A stretch of 64,000 nucleotides of DNA from contig JABXHY010000011.1 in the NCBI GenBank assembly GCA_013373375.1, positions 24,323 to 88,322 of the forward strand, read 5' to 3'. This document shows positions 55,053 through 63,906 of this stretch, in pieces. The DNA is from Gammaproteobacteria bacterium (GTDB lineage Bacteria; Pseudomonadota; Gammaproteobacteria; Enterobacterales; Kangiellaceae). The position numbers and the translations under genes were made by a program. The first letter of the stretch is position 1. Each line of letters opens with the position of its first letter. The notes under the pieces were generated by a model that saw nothing but the letters and a program-made list of their open reading frames with translations, searched no databases and had not been told where the DNA came from.

Positions 55053-55970
55053 ATGAACAAATTAAATCGATTATTAATGATAGTAGGGCTACTTATACCG
55101 TTGAATGCAGTAGCCGACATTCGCTTTAATAATAGAACCTATATCGCTTGTGATACTTGCACTACTGACCTGCAATATATGGCTGCCGCCGAGTCTCATC
55201 ATATGGAGTTGTTTGGTGTGGACACACTGCAAGCTCGTGATTTGGATGTTTATGTTGTTTTGAATGAAAGCTCTGGACAATTTAAAACAGTTGTTCTTCG
55301 TAGAATATATGAAACTCTATTTGTAAGATTCCCGAATACTCAAGCTCGAATTTTAAGTCATATTTCAGCAAACGTTGTAAGTAATGCTAGTACCGATAAT
55401 GTCTTTTTTAATCAATATAACGCCTTTGAGTTTTCAGACGCAGAGCCATCTGAGCTTTCAGTTAAACCTAACTGGTTTTCAATAGGAAAAATTAATGCTG
55501 CTTGGTTAGCTGATGGTGATTTTATTCTTAATAATAGAGCTCAGATAAACGCAATGGTGAATAGTGCGCCAATAAATCCATTTTTGTTCGCTGCGTCTCC
55601 CATGAAATTTTACCTAAAAACCAGTGATGGATTCAAAGTAACAATTGTTAATACAAACATGTTTGAAAATTATTTCTGGATGGTAGCTTTTGCGTCAAAA
55701 TTGAATAATACCGAAAGAGAGTATTTTGATCACGTTGGTAATCTAATCAATAAAGAAAGTTCATTCGAATTACCCAATAGTATCGAATGTTTTTCTTCTA
55801 TGTTTTCAGATGTTTGTCGTCAGAAACCTGATTATTGGTTTACTGGAAATGTTTATTTTAATGATCGCTTTTCAGCGGTTACAGATTGTGGCCCAGGAAC
55901 TAATAAAGTATGCCCAATTCGACCACCAGAATGTTTACCTGGATCTCAAACATGTACGTCTGGTGAGTAA
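55053..55970 (+). CDS. secreted CxxC protein, paralogue 2 of the tandem family
   Basis: The 305-residue product has a signal peptide ending AVADIRF and then YIACDTC with His after 12 residues (SHHM). It carries DVYVVLNES, NPFLFAAS, FDHVGNLIN, ECFSSMFSDVC (C-x8-C), an extra DCGPGTNKVC pair and the end PPECLPGSQTC. It has two more Cys than its neighbours. The gene starts 61 bases after paralogue 1 and ends 16 bases before paralogue 3, so the three are probably an operon. Function unknown. Confidence 0.75.
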   Translation: MNKLNRLLMIVGLLIPLNAVADIRFNNRTYIACDTCTTDLQYMAAAESHHMELFGVDTLQARDLDVYVVLNESSGQFKTVVLRRIYETLFVRFPNTQARILSHISANVVSNASTDNVFFNQYNAFEFSDAEPSELSVKPNWFSIGKINAAWLADGDFILNNRAQINAMVNSAPINPFLFAASPMKFYLKTSDGFKVTIVNTNMFENYFWMVAFASKLNNTEREYFDHVGNLINKESSFELPNSIECFSSMFSDVCRQKPDYWFTGNVYFNDRFSAVTDCGPGTNKVCPIRPPECLPGSQTCTSGE

Positions 55971-55986
55971 ATTAAAGGAATTAAAT

Positions 55987-56871
55987 ATGAAATTTTATAA
56001 GTTATTAAGCTCCTTATCTTTATTATTTGTTTCGGTAACTGCACTTGCCGATGTAAGAATGAATCAGCAGTCTTACATCAAATGTAATTCGTGCCAAAGT
56101 AATTATGACTTTAAGCAAGCTGCGATAAATCATCACATGAATCTGTTTCCGGCTAACAGTGCCAATTATAGGAGCATTGATTCATATGTAGTCGTTAACC
56201 TTATGAGTCATAAGGCAGTGAAGGTGAAACTAGTTCGACGATATCAAAGTGGAATTTGGGCTGGCTCTTCAGTGTTTTCACACCTTGAAGCTTCTACTTC
56301 AGCATTATCTTGGGGCGATACGCAGAAATTTAACGAGTACCTTAATGCAGACAGCTTTAAATTTGTTTTAGGAGAGTCTTCATATTCTCAAGAAGTTAAT
56401 ACCTTTTATGTTGGAGAAGTGAGTTTTTATAAGTGGCAGGCTTCGACTTCCACCGCACACTCTGAAATAAACAGTCTGGTTTTGGCGGCCAACTTAAACC
56501 CGTTTTTCTTTATTGAATCTGATATGAAAGTTCAAGTACGAACTAAAGAAAGAGCTGGAGTGTATTTTTTGAATACCAATTTTGATGACCAATATCAATG
56601 GGAAGTTGCTTTCACTCAACCTCAGTGGGACAGCAGTTTTTACGATCAATTTGGCAATGCGATTAACTCGAATGCTAATCATACTGCAGACATGGAGTGT
56701 TTTGTTGGGTACACCATAGATTTGTGTCGCATCTTCTCTTCTTATACCAAAAAGGATGGTTCAACTGGAGGCAGTTTTATTGGTGATATACATAAAGTTG
56801 GTCGTGGAGTTGGCCCATTACCTCCGCCAAGATGTATGCCAGGGTCTCCAATGTGTCCTGCAAGCCAGTAA
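55987..56871 (+). CDS. secreted CxxC protein, paralogue 3 of the tandem family
   Basis: The 294-residue product has a signal peptide ending TALADVRM and YIKCNSC with the conserved His 12 residues on (NHHM). DSYVVVN, NPFFFIES, YDQFGNAIN, ECFVGYTIDLC (C-x8-C) and the tail PPPRCMPGSPMC follow. I start at ATG 55987 with AAAGGA 8 bases upstream; the frame is open further 5' but that part overlaps paralogue 2 and lacks a signal peptide. It is the last intact member. A TCAAAGC-TGA-GCTTTGA hairpin (56895-56911) follows. Confidence 0.75.
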   Translation: MKFYKLLSSLSLLFVSVTALADVRMNQQSYIKCNSCQSNYDFKQAAINHHMNLFPANSANYRSIDSYVVVNLMSHKAVKVKLVRRYQSGIWAGSSVFSHLEASTSALSWGDTQKFNEYLNADSFKFVLGESSYSQEVNTFYVGEVSFYKWQASTSTAHSEINSLVLAANLNPFFFIESDMKVQVRTKERAGVYFLNTNFDDQYQWEVAFTQPQWDSSFYDQFGNAINSNANHTADMECFVGYTIDLCRIFSSYTKKDGSTGGSFIGDIHKVGRGVGPLPPPRCMPGSPMCPASQ

Positions 56872-56924
56872 TCTAAGCATATTGAAACTTTTTCTCAAAG
56901 CTGAGCTTTGATTGAGGAATACAC

Positions 56925-57190
56925 ATGAGAGTAATTAAAATATTACTCGCACTTAGTTTTGTGGCACCAATTATCGTTAATGCAAGCGTCAGGTACGGTA
57001 GTAAATCTTATGTGACATGTGATATTTGAAATTTTAACTCGCAGTTTATTTAATTCGCGAAAGGTCACTATCAATTAATGATTGGGCAAGGCCCCGTTCG
57101 ACCCGCATTTAATACCTACGTCATTTTGAATGAAGGCACTCAAAACTGTCCAAGTTCTTGGGAATAGAATATTCTGAATACTTAGTAATT
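56925..57190 (+). pseudogene. decayed fourth copy of the CxxC paralogue family
   Basis: From ATG 56925 (GAGG upstream) a signal peptide is readable (MRVIKILLALSFVAPIIVNA), then SVRYGSKSYVTCDI and TGA at 57027, exactly where the second Cys of CxxC should be. Reading on, the spacing to His is again 12 residues (NFNSQFI, TAA at 57051, FAKGH), then NTYVILNEGTQN, like NES/YVVLN in paralogue 2. A frameshift near 57145 continues as KTVQVLGNRIF. Similarity ends near 57190, so about 200 C-terminal residues are gone. Confidence 0.85.
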
Positions 57191-57487
57191 AAATGGACCA
57201 AAGCGACTCATCCTGAGCACCAATGATAGCCTCCGCTTATACTCGCAATAGGTGTTCAGGTGGCGATCCTCCTTTTCAGTGACTCAGTCTTTGCTCATCG
57301 GCTAATGGTATACAATTCTTAATACGTAGAATGGTTAAGCTAATTAGCGTATCATCCAGACCATCTCAGGCTCAGAACTTTGCTTCTGTCCAAAAAATAC
57401 TAGAGGCTCTGTAACCCATAAGCATATAAGTCTTGTGCTTTATGGATTGAGCACATTTAAGTTTATTACCTGATTTTGGCAAACTTT
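57191..57487. other. gap before the hybrid sensor gene
   Basis: No gene is seen in this 297-base stretch. The last 80 bases contain an imperfect hairpin (CCATAAGCA near 57418, TGCTTTATGG near 57438) that may be part of a promoter or leader. No Shine-Dalgarno is evident before the next ATG. Confidence 0.35.
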
Positions 57488-60400
57488 ATGAAGAAAAGTC
57501 AGTTAAAACTCTTTTGTGTACTTTTTCTGGCACTTATGTTCACCAATCTGGGTGAGTCTAAGAGTAGTGGATTAATTGAATCTCCTTTTCTAAAGGTAAT
57601 TTCTTTAGAAGATGGCCTATCTCAGCTATCGGTTAATGGCGTTGTCTCCGCTCATGGGTATTTGTGGATTGCGACCGATGATGGACTAAATCGTTACGAT
57701 GGCGTTGACATCAAAGTGTTTGACTCAGAAAACTCTAATCTAAGTTCAACAACAATCCGTAGAGTTTTAGAGTTTAACGGCTCGTTATACTTAATTACGG
57801 CACAGGAGCTCTACCGCTTCAATACTCAAAAAAATGACTTTGAGCCAATCTTCAGTGGTAAAGAGGAAAGCATAGAGTTAATAAGTCTATTTACTGCCTC
57901 AAATTCGGAACTGGCGATTGGAACATCTAATAATTTAATAATAACTTTAGATATTACAACGAATGAGTTGGTTAAGTTTTCCTTAGAAAGATTTAATAAC
58001 GATTATAATTTATATGTATTTGATGGAGTCAGTTTCAACGGCAACATTTGGTTGGCCACTAGTCAAGGCTTGTACAAAAAGGAAATAAATGATTCTTCAT
58101 TTCGGATAATGCCCAATATTCCTGAGAATATAGCCTTTTCATCGCTGATTGTTGATCAAAAAGGGGTGTTGTTAGCTTCACTTTTCGGAGTGCACCACTA
58201 TGATTTCTCGGACAATAGTTTTAAAGACATTTACACAAAAAAAACTCACTCCAGTAACAACATATTTAATTTACGTAAGATAAGTAAAGTTGGGAACTTC
58301 CTGTACCTCGGCGCTTTTAATGGATTCTTAACATTAAATCTTGAAACAAAAGAAGTGAGTAAAATTGCGTTAGGTGATTATAGTGGTTTGGAAAATCCAT
58401 ACATTCGTTCGATTGATGTTATTGGTCCTCAATTATGGATAGGTACACATGCAAATGGCATGGTGCTTTATCAACCTGATTTTCCAGTCAAAAGGTATGT
58501 CGCCGAAAGAAACCGCCCTGAATGCATGAGTGGCAATGATATCTATGCATTAAATAGTGACAATGAAGGTGCTCTTTTATTCGGCGTTTGGGGAAAAGGT
58601 CTGCACATTATCAATAATAGCCAATGCACTTTACTCAATACAAAATCAGAGCCAGTTAAATTAAGGGCAAATAATATTGCCGCTATAAAAGAATTTAAAG
58701 ATGATTATTGGATTGCTTACGCTGGAGTCGGTGTTTCGAAAATAGATAAAAAGCTAGAGTCAATTTCAAGTTATTCAACTCGCACTCAATTAGATAATCA
58801 GTTAACGCTTAGTTTTCCTGATGTGTATGACATAACGTTTGGAGCTGATAACCGAATTTGGTTCTCTACATTTTCAGGACTTACATTATTCGACGATATG
58901 AAAACGTCTAAAGCTATTCGAATGGATAAGTATGGCTTTTCAAGCGAGCAATTTGTGACAGCGGTAGAGGTAGCTAATGAAGTTTGGTTAGCATCATCTT
59001 CTGGGATAGAAATTTTCAATTTGAAATCAGACAGGGTTATAAATGATGAACCGACTCTAGAGTTGAAGAAAGAAATAAAATCACAGGTTAATGCACTTTA
59101 TTTACAGAGTGACAACTTATGGGTAGGAACAACCGGTGATGGTATATTCGTAATTGACACAGATTCCAAATTCATCTTAAAGCATCTAGTTGGTAAGCAG
59201 GCATTACCAAGTAATACGGTTTTTGGGTTTACTGCCGATTTCGAAGGTAATGTTTGGGCATCAACTTCCAGAGGAGTTGTTAGAATTAATCCTGAGGATT
59301 TTTCAGTTGGAAGGCTTGGTTTAACTCATAATTTGCAAGGATTGGAGTTTACATCTGCAATCTCGACCGACCAATCGAAGAAAAATATATATGTTGCTGG
59401 CACTAACGGGCTTAATGAAATAAATGTAGAAGGCTTGAAAAAACTTAATGAATTTCCAGAGCCTTTTATTATTGAAATGTCTCTAAATCAGGAGGTGATC
59501 TCTCCTAGTGAATATCAAGAATATACTCAGTCCAGAAGTTTACCTTCTACCCGATTAATTGAACTTCCTTATAATAAAAATATGGTCGATTTTAGTTTAG
59601 CTGGTAAGGATTTTGTTAATCAAAATATTCATTTTAGATATCGGTTACTTGGCTTGCAAAAGGAATGGGTCGATGCAAATAATCGAAAGGTTTCTTTTGC
59701 TGGTCTCGCTCCCGAAGTGTATACACTAGAAATTCAAGCAAGTAATAGTTTGGGTGAGTGGCCTTCTAAGACCAAAGAAGTCTTACTGATTATTAATCCA
59801 CCTTTTTGGTTAACTTGGTGGGCCAAACTATTTTACTTTTGTACCTTGATGCTTAGCTTGTTTTTATTTTATTTATATCGGACAAAAAAGCTGAGAGAGC
59901 GATCGTTAATATTAGAGAGCACAGTAAAGAAGCGTACAGAAGAGTTAAATAAAGAAAAAAGTGAAGTGGAAAGGTTGCTTGCGTATAAAAATGAAGAGTT
60001 TGCTAATGTGTCACATGAGTTTAGAACTCCGCTAACTTTAATACTAGGACCAGTGAACAAGCTTTTAGGTGAAATCGACGACCAGAAAGTTTCTCAAAAA
60101 CTTAATTTAGTGAGAAGAAGTAGCTATCGATTATTGAGAATGGTTGACCAATTGCTTTTTATGGAGAGATTCAGGGTTCGTCAGGAGTCGCAAAAGCAGT
60201 TAGTCGCTGTACATAAGTTGCTGAAACAATATTATGAGTCGTTTTATGACTTGGCAAATGAAAAGGGAGTGACTCTAAGTTTACAGCAGCTCGATGAGGT
60301 GTGGTTTGAATCTTTACCTGATGCGCTAGAAAAAATGCTGTTGAACTTGCTATCAAACGCTCTTAAATATACTCCATCAGGAGGTGCAATATATTTAAAT

Positions 60401-61552
60401 TTAATGCATTTAGATAACAATAAATTTCAAGTGAAAGTGTCAGATACAGGGCTCGGTATTCCTGATGACATGATGGATAAAGTTTTTGACCGGTACCATC
60501 GAGTTCTGGATGAGCAATCAGAAAAAATTACTGGCGCAGGTATAGGTTTATCTCTGGTGAAAGAACTAGCAATCGCACATGGAGGGGAGGTTATACTAGA
60601 GAGTAAAGTTAATGAAGGTTCTACTTTTATTTTAATTTTGCCTAAATCGGATTTTGTTTCTGCGGATGATAATGTTGGTGCGGAATTTCCCTTATCGGAA
60701 TCTTATCAAGTTGAACTAGAGTCTCTCAAAACACAAGTTGAACCTTTGCAACAGGTTGATACTGAGTTAGTTGATTTATCAGACGAACGACAGACAGTTT
60801 TATTAATCGAAGATAATCCAGATATGAGGGCTTATATCTCTGAGACGCTCTCTACTAATTACCAAGTGATAACTGCTGAGAATGGTCAAGTTGGAATTGA
60901 AAAAGCTCAGGAGTCAGTTCCGGACTTAATCATCAGTGACATTATGATGCCCGTCAAAGATGGACTTCAAGTCACGGAAGAGCTTAAGTCAGATATGAGA
61001 ACAAGTCATATACCGGTTATTCTATTGACAGCAAGAGGTGATCGAGAAAGTAAGCTCACCGGTTGGAAAATGAAGGCAGACGAGTATTTGACTAAGCCGT
61101 TTGATGAAGAAGAGTTGGCATTAAGAGTCCAAAATCTTATTTCTATTAGAGATATTTTGCGACATCGATTTGGGCAAATAATCGAAGCAGGTGATGACGC
61201 ACAAATTGAAGCATTTAGAAGTGAATTAAGCACTGCGGATCAAACATTCATTGAGCAAATTAATAATTGTATGGAAGAACATTACTCTAGTAGCAGTTTT
61301 AATGCTTCTGAGCTTGCAAAACATATTGGTCTCAGCGACCGTCAAGTTCAGCGCAAACTTAAAAATATGATTGATCTTTCACCTAAAGAAATGATTAGAA
61401 GTTATCGTTTGAAAAAATCTTATGAAAGGTTAAAGGAAGGAGTAGCGATAAAAGCTACAGCATTTGACTGTGGATTTTCATCGGTTTCCTATTTTTCAAA
61501 TTGCTTTAAAGCGCACTTTGGAAAAACGCCTAAGGAAGTGCAACTGCAATAA
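57488..61552 (+). CDS. hybrid two-component sensor/AraC-type regulator (Reg_prop, Y_Y_Y, HisKA, REC, HTH)
   Basis: The 1354-residue one-protein phosphorelay starts with a signal/membrane segment. About 13 Reg_prop beta-propeller repeats follow (LWIATDDGLNRYDG, NIWLATSQGLYKK, LWVGTTGDGIFVID), then a Y_Y_Y domain (about residues 690-765) and a membrane helix (about 775-795). The HisKA domain has His843 in NVSHEFRTPL. HATPase boxes N (LLSNALKYTPSGG) and G (DTGLGIPDD) come next, then a receiver with Asp1151 in IISDIMMPVKDG and a C-terminal AraC HTH (FNASELAKHIGLSDRQVQRK). Such HTCS proteins usually sense glycans or oligosaccharides in Bacteroidetes. I prefer ATG 57488; a TTG at 57476 would add 4 residues. 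Confidence 0.93.
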   Translation: MKKSQLKLFCVLFLALMFTNLGESKSSGLIESPFLKVISLEDGLSQLSVNGVVSAHGYLWIATDDGLNRYDGVDIKVFDSENSNLSSTTIRRVLEFNGSLYLITAQELYRFNTQKNDFEPIFSGKEESIELISLFTASNSELAIGTSNNLIITLDITTNELVKFSLERFNNDYNLYVFDGVSFNGNIWLATSQGLYKKEINDSSFRIMPNIPENIAFSSLIVDQKGVLLASLFGVHHYDFSDNSFKDIYTKKTHSSNNIFNLRKISKVGNFLYLGAFNGFLTLNLETKEVSKIALGDYSGLENPYIRSIDVIGPQLWIGTHANGMVLYQPDFPVKRYVAERNRPECMSGNDIYALNSDNEGALLFGVWGKGLHIINNSQCTLLNTKSEPVKLRANNIAAIKEFKDDYWIAYAGVGVSKIDKKLESISSYSTRTQLDNQLTLSFPDVYDITFGADNRIWFSTFSGLTLFDDMKTSKAIRMDKYGFSSEQFVTAVEVANEVWLASSSGIEIFNLKSDRVINDEPTLELKKEIKSQVNALYLQSDNLWVGTTGDGIFVIDTDSKFILKHLVGKQALPSNTVFGFTADFEGNVWASTSRGVVRINPEDFSVGRLGLTHNLQGLEFTSAISTDQSKKNIYVAGTNGLNEINVEGLKKLNEFPEPFIIEMSLNQEVISPSEYQEYTQSRSLPSTRLIELPYNKNMVDFSLAGKDFVNQNIHFRYRLLGLQKEWVDANNRKVSFAGLAPEVYTLEIQASNSLGEWPSKTKEVLLIINPPFWLTWWAKLFYFCTLMLSLFLFYLYRTKKLRERSLILESTVKKRTEELNKEKSEVERLLAYKNEEFANVSHEFRTPLTLILGPVNKLLGEIDDQKVSQKLNLVRRSSYRLLRMVDQLLFMERFRVRQESQKQLVAVHKLLKQYYESFYDLANEKGVTLSLQQLDEVWFESLPDALEKMLLNLLSNALKYTPSGGAIYLNLMHLDNNKFQVKVSDTGLGIPDDMMDKVFDRYHRVLDEQSEKITGAGIGLSLVKELAIAHGGEVILESKVNEGSTFILILPKSDFVSADDNVGAEFPLSESYQVELESLKTQVEPLQQVDTELVDLSDERQTVLLIEDNPDMRAYISETLSTNYQVITAENGQVGIEKAQESVPDLIISDIMMPVKDGLQVTEELKSDMRTSHIPVILLTARGDRESKLTGWKMKADEYLTKPFDEEELALRVQNLISIRDILRHRFGQIIEAGDDAQIEAFRSELSTADQTFIEQINNCMEEHYSSSSFNASELAKHIGLSDRQVQRKLKNMIDLSPKEMIRSYRLKKSYERLKEGVAIKATAFDCGFSSVSYFSNCFKAHFGKTPKEVQLQ

Positions 61553-61662
61553 GATAAGTGCCGTTGCTTTATCATTGAGAGAGGTTACTGTTAAAATTAC
61601 GAATATTGGTTAGTACAATCAAAAAAGACAGTATCAAGCAAACAATTAGGCTGGTTTAAGCT

Positions 61663-62097
61663 TTGAACAAAAATTCTGAAGATATATCAAAAGATAAGAC
61701 CTTAAGTAGTATTGACAAGATAAAGCGGTTTGGAATATTCCAGTTAAAGCTTGCGCTCGACGCAGTGCGAGACATCTTGTTAAGTCCATTATCTTTTATA
61801 ATGACGGTTGTTGATATTCTTCATAACACCAACGAAAAAGATAGCCATTTCAATAAGCTGTTGTCTTTTGGGCGAAAAACAGAGCGTAGAATTAATCTTT
61901 TTAACCAGCATGATCAAGATGTTGATGGTGTACAAACCGTAGATGACTTGGTGTCTCAAGTAGAAGAAGTCGTTGTGAGAGAATATAAGGAAGGTCATGT
62001 ATCCGCTAAAACCAAAAAATCATTGCAGCTAACTTTGGCAAAACTTAGGCGAGCGCCAAAACAGGCGGCAGATGATCAAGGCGAAACAAATAAATAA
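61663..62097 (+). CDS. conserved hypothetical protein
   Basis: The 144-residue product starts with TTG (61663) and has no signal peptide. A hydrophobic/amphipathic segment (FGIFQLKLALDAVRDILLSPLSFIMTVVDIL) is followed by LLSFGRKTERRINLF and a charged tail. I think similar proteins occur in other gammaproteobacteria, but I know no function. The start is weakly supported. A bidirectional terminator follows. Confidence 0.6.
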   Translation: MNKNSEDISKDKTLSSIDKIKRFGIFQLKLALDAVRDILLSPLSFIMTVVDILHNTNEKDSHFNKLLSFGRKTERRINLFNQHDQDVDGVQTVDDLVSQVEEVVVREYKEGHVSAKTKKSLQLTLAKLRRAPKQAADDQGETNK

Positions 62098-62123
62098 AAA
62101 GATATTAACGAATCAAACCGAAT

Positions 62124-62151
62124 AAAAAAGGAGCATATAGCTCCTTTTTTT
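62124..62151. terminator. bidirectional terminator
   Basis: A perfect 11-bp stem (AAAAAAGGAGC at 62124-62134, GCTCCTTTTTT at 62140-62150) with loop ATATA lies between the convergent genes at 61663 and 62169. Confidence 0.92.
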
Positions 62152-62168
62152 ATTTGCTTTTTGAACTC

Positions 62169-62951
62169 CTAGACTCTGCGACGCCGACTCAATAATAAAA
62201 GTCCGAGTAAGAATCCTGATATTCCGATACTGCCACTTGATTCGTAACCGTTATTATTATCGGGCACTTCAACACTATCAATTAAAGTGTTTTCAGTCGG
62301 GCTCAAGCCATCAGCGGTATCCTCTGAAGCATCGGTAACGTTGATAGCATAAATAAGGACTAAATTACTGCTGTCTGGTGTTGTTGGATCAATGTCGTTA
62401 TCAGGGTCACCGTTGTAATCATCTTCTGTGTAGTTATCGAGAGGTAACTCGCTCAATGCTCCCTGAAAGTTAAATGTAGGGAGGGCTGCAATAGCGTCGA
62501 CAACTTCCATACCACTCGTAATTTGTCCGAAAACAGTGAAGCCCCCATTTTGAGGGTCGAGTGCTTCGGAATTATCTTCTAAATTGATAAACCATTGAGA
62601 TGTAGCACTATTTTGATTTCCGCTTACCTTTGCCATAGCAATTGTGCCACGCAAGTTTGAATATTCGGGCTCATTGAGTACAGGATCAACAGTAGGAATG
62701 CTTTGAAGTGTAGAAGTTCCATCGTAATTATAGCCACCGCTTTGGATAATAAAGCCTGGAACCGAGCGATGTACAATAGAGTCGGTATAACTGCCTGAGT
62801 TTACGTAGTACAAAAAGTTATCTACTGTATCTTCGGTTGTGTTATCAAATAAGTTAACTTCAATGGTCCCTTTATTAGTGACTATTTCAACAATGGTCGC
62901 GTGACTATTCAGGCACAAAGCACTTAGTGTCAATATAATTAAATGTTTCAT
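62169..62951 (-). CDS. secreted cyclophilin-type peptidyl-prolyl isomerase with C-terminal sorting-like tail
   Basis: The 260-residue protein has a signal peptide (ending LNSHA) and a cyclophilin domain (VEIVTNKGTIEVNLFDNTTEDTVDNFLYYV, then SIVHRSVPGFIIQSGGYNYDG and AMAKVSGNQNSATSQWFINL). An Asp-rich linker with repeated DNDIDP-type acidic motifs follows. The C-terminus has GSIGISGFLLGLLLLSRRRR: small residues, one helix and an Arg cluster, like GlyGly-CTERM/rhombosortase signals. It probably folds periplasmic or surface proteins. Confidence 0.88.
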   Translation of the reverse strand: MKHLIILTLSALCLNSHATIVEIVTNKGTIEVNLFDNTTEDTVDNFLYYVNSGSYTDSIVHRSVPGFIIQSGGYNYDGTSTLQSIPTVDPVLNEPEYSNLRGTIAMAKVSGNQNSATSQWFINLEDNSEALDPQNGGFTVFGQITSGMEVVDAIAALPTFNFQGALSELPLDNYTEDDYNGDPDNDIDPTTPDSSNLVLIYAINVTDASEDTADGLSPTENTLIDSVEVPDNNNGYESSGSIGISGFLLGLLLLSRRRRV

Positions 62952-63051
62952 CGGCTCTTTGCTTTAGGTTATTAATTGATTTAAGACGCAAAGACTAAGT
63001 GAAAGTTTCTTTAAGATCTATGTTTTATCGGCTTTATTTGAGATTTAGGCG

Positions 63052-63510
63052 CTATTGAGCCAATTTCACTTTAGGTCCTCGATAGGTCTTGGTTATTTTA
63101 TGTCCATTAGTGGAGCAGTGCCAGACTACAACATATCGGGATAAATGACCTTCTTGTGTTTTTTCTGAGCCCCAGAATGCAAAATTTAAATTAATTGTTT
63201 TGTACCTGTCGAAGTGTTTTAAGCGCTGCTCCAGTGAATGATAACTTTTACTGGGCAGTCGTATTTTATAGGATTGGTCTGTATTTCGTGTTACTGGCTC
63301 TGTTTTTCCTCCTATTTTCTGAGAATAAACATCTTGTCTTGCTGAAACAGACTCATAACATTCCTGTAATAAGGTTTCAGCCTCTGAAGTAGTTAATGAA
63401 TGGATAGGTTTAGCAGTTATTGTTTTCGGCAACGATGAATTGTCTTCCGATTGATCACAGGCTATCAGGAAGCAAATAAGAAAAGTTGGAAAAACAATCT
63501 TCAATGACAT
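63052..63510 (-). CDS. putative lipoprotein of unknown function
   Basis: This 152-residue product has a signal peptide with lipobox FLIACDQS (lipidated Cys about residue 18). A basic C-terminal half (HKITKTYRGPKVKL) follows, with two further Cys (LLQECYES, VWHCSTNG). Its 5' end faces the rRNA promoters. No family is recognised. Confidence 0.65.
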   Translation of the reverse strand: MSLKIVFPTFLICFLIACDQSEDNSSLPKTITAKPIHSLTTSEAETLLQECYESVSARQDVYSQKIGGKTEPVTRNTDQSYKIRLPSKSYHSLEQRLKHFDRYKTINLNFAFWGSEKTQEGHLSRYVVVWHCSTNGHKITKTYRGPKVKLAQ

Positions 63511-63683
63511 CTATTGAACACTCCTCATTATTTTAAGGATAGTGTCTCTGCTAAATCTGTCCAGAGGAAGGCTAGATGACTCTGATTCGAGTCACTTTCT
63601 GCATTGTTTTTAACCAAACTGTTCTATAATTATCCACCCTGCTAATAAATTGATAAAAATATTAAAAAAACTCACTTTAACTC

Positions 63684-63711
63684 TTGCCAACGAGAATTAG
63701 AGCTATATAAT
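63684..63711 (+). promoter_or_regulatory. rRNA operon promoter P1 (upstream)
   Basis: TTGCCA at 63684-63689 and TATAAT at 63706-63711 have a 16-base spacer. The TATAAT is directly followed by GCGC, the GC-rich discriminator typical of growth-rate-controlled stable RNA promoters. No gene lies between it and the second promoter. Confidence 0.75.
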
Positions 63712-63872
63712 GCGCATCCACTTCGAGGGCAGAGCCCAATAAGTGAAAGATGAAGCGCAAAAACCAAAAGCGTAACTCATTGAAAATAAATGAGTTTAAA
63801 AGCTGGGTTTAGCGGTTTTAAAGGGAAAAGCTGGAAGTTGGTAAAAAAACAAAATTTTTTCTAACTAAAGTG

Positions 63873-63900
63873 TTGACAGGGAAAGCAAGTGGCGTATAAT
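63873..63900 (+). promoter_or_regulatory. rRNA operon promoter P2 (downstream)
   Basis: Consensus TTGACA (63873-63878) and TATAAT (63895-63900) with a 16-base spacer are followed by TCGCGCC. An AT-rich stretch at about 63842-63870 could be an UP element. Transcription should start near 63907. Confidence 0.9.
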
Positions 63901-63906
63901 TCGCGC

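Noticed and set aside
55810..55986. 5' extension of paralogue 3 in frame with it
   Set aside because: It overlaps paralogue 2, has no ribosome site and would bury the signal peptide; ATG 55987 with AAAGGA is far better.
56925..57030. Selenocysteine reading of the TGA in the fourth paralogue
   Set aside because: A TAA 24 bases later and a frameshift show decay, and the three intact copies use ordinary Cys codons.
57191..57487. tRNA or small RNA gene in the gap before the hybrid sensor
   Set aside because: No cloverleaf arms or GTTCGA-type loop can be read; only an imperfect hairpin is seen.
63511..63870. Protein gene in the region before the rRNA promoters
   Set aside because: No frame with a ribosome site is present; the region carries promoters and hairpins only.
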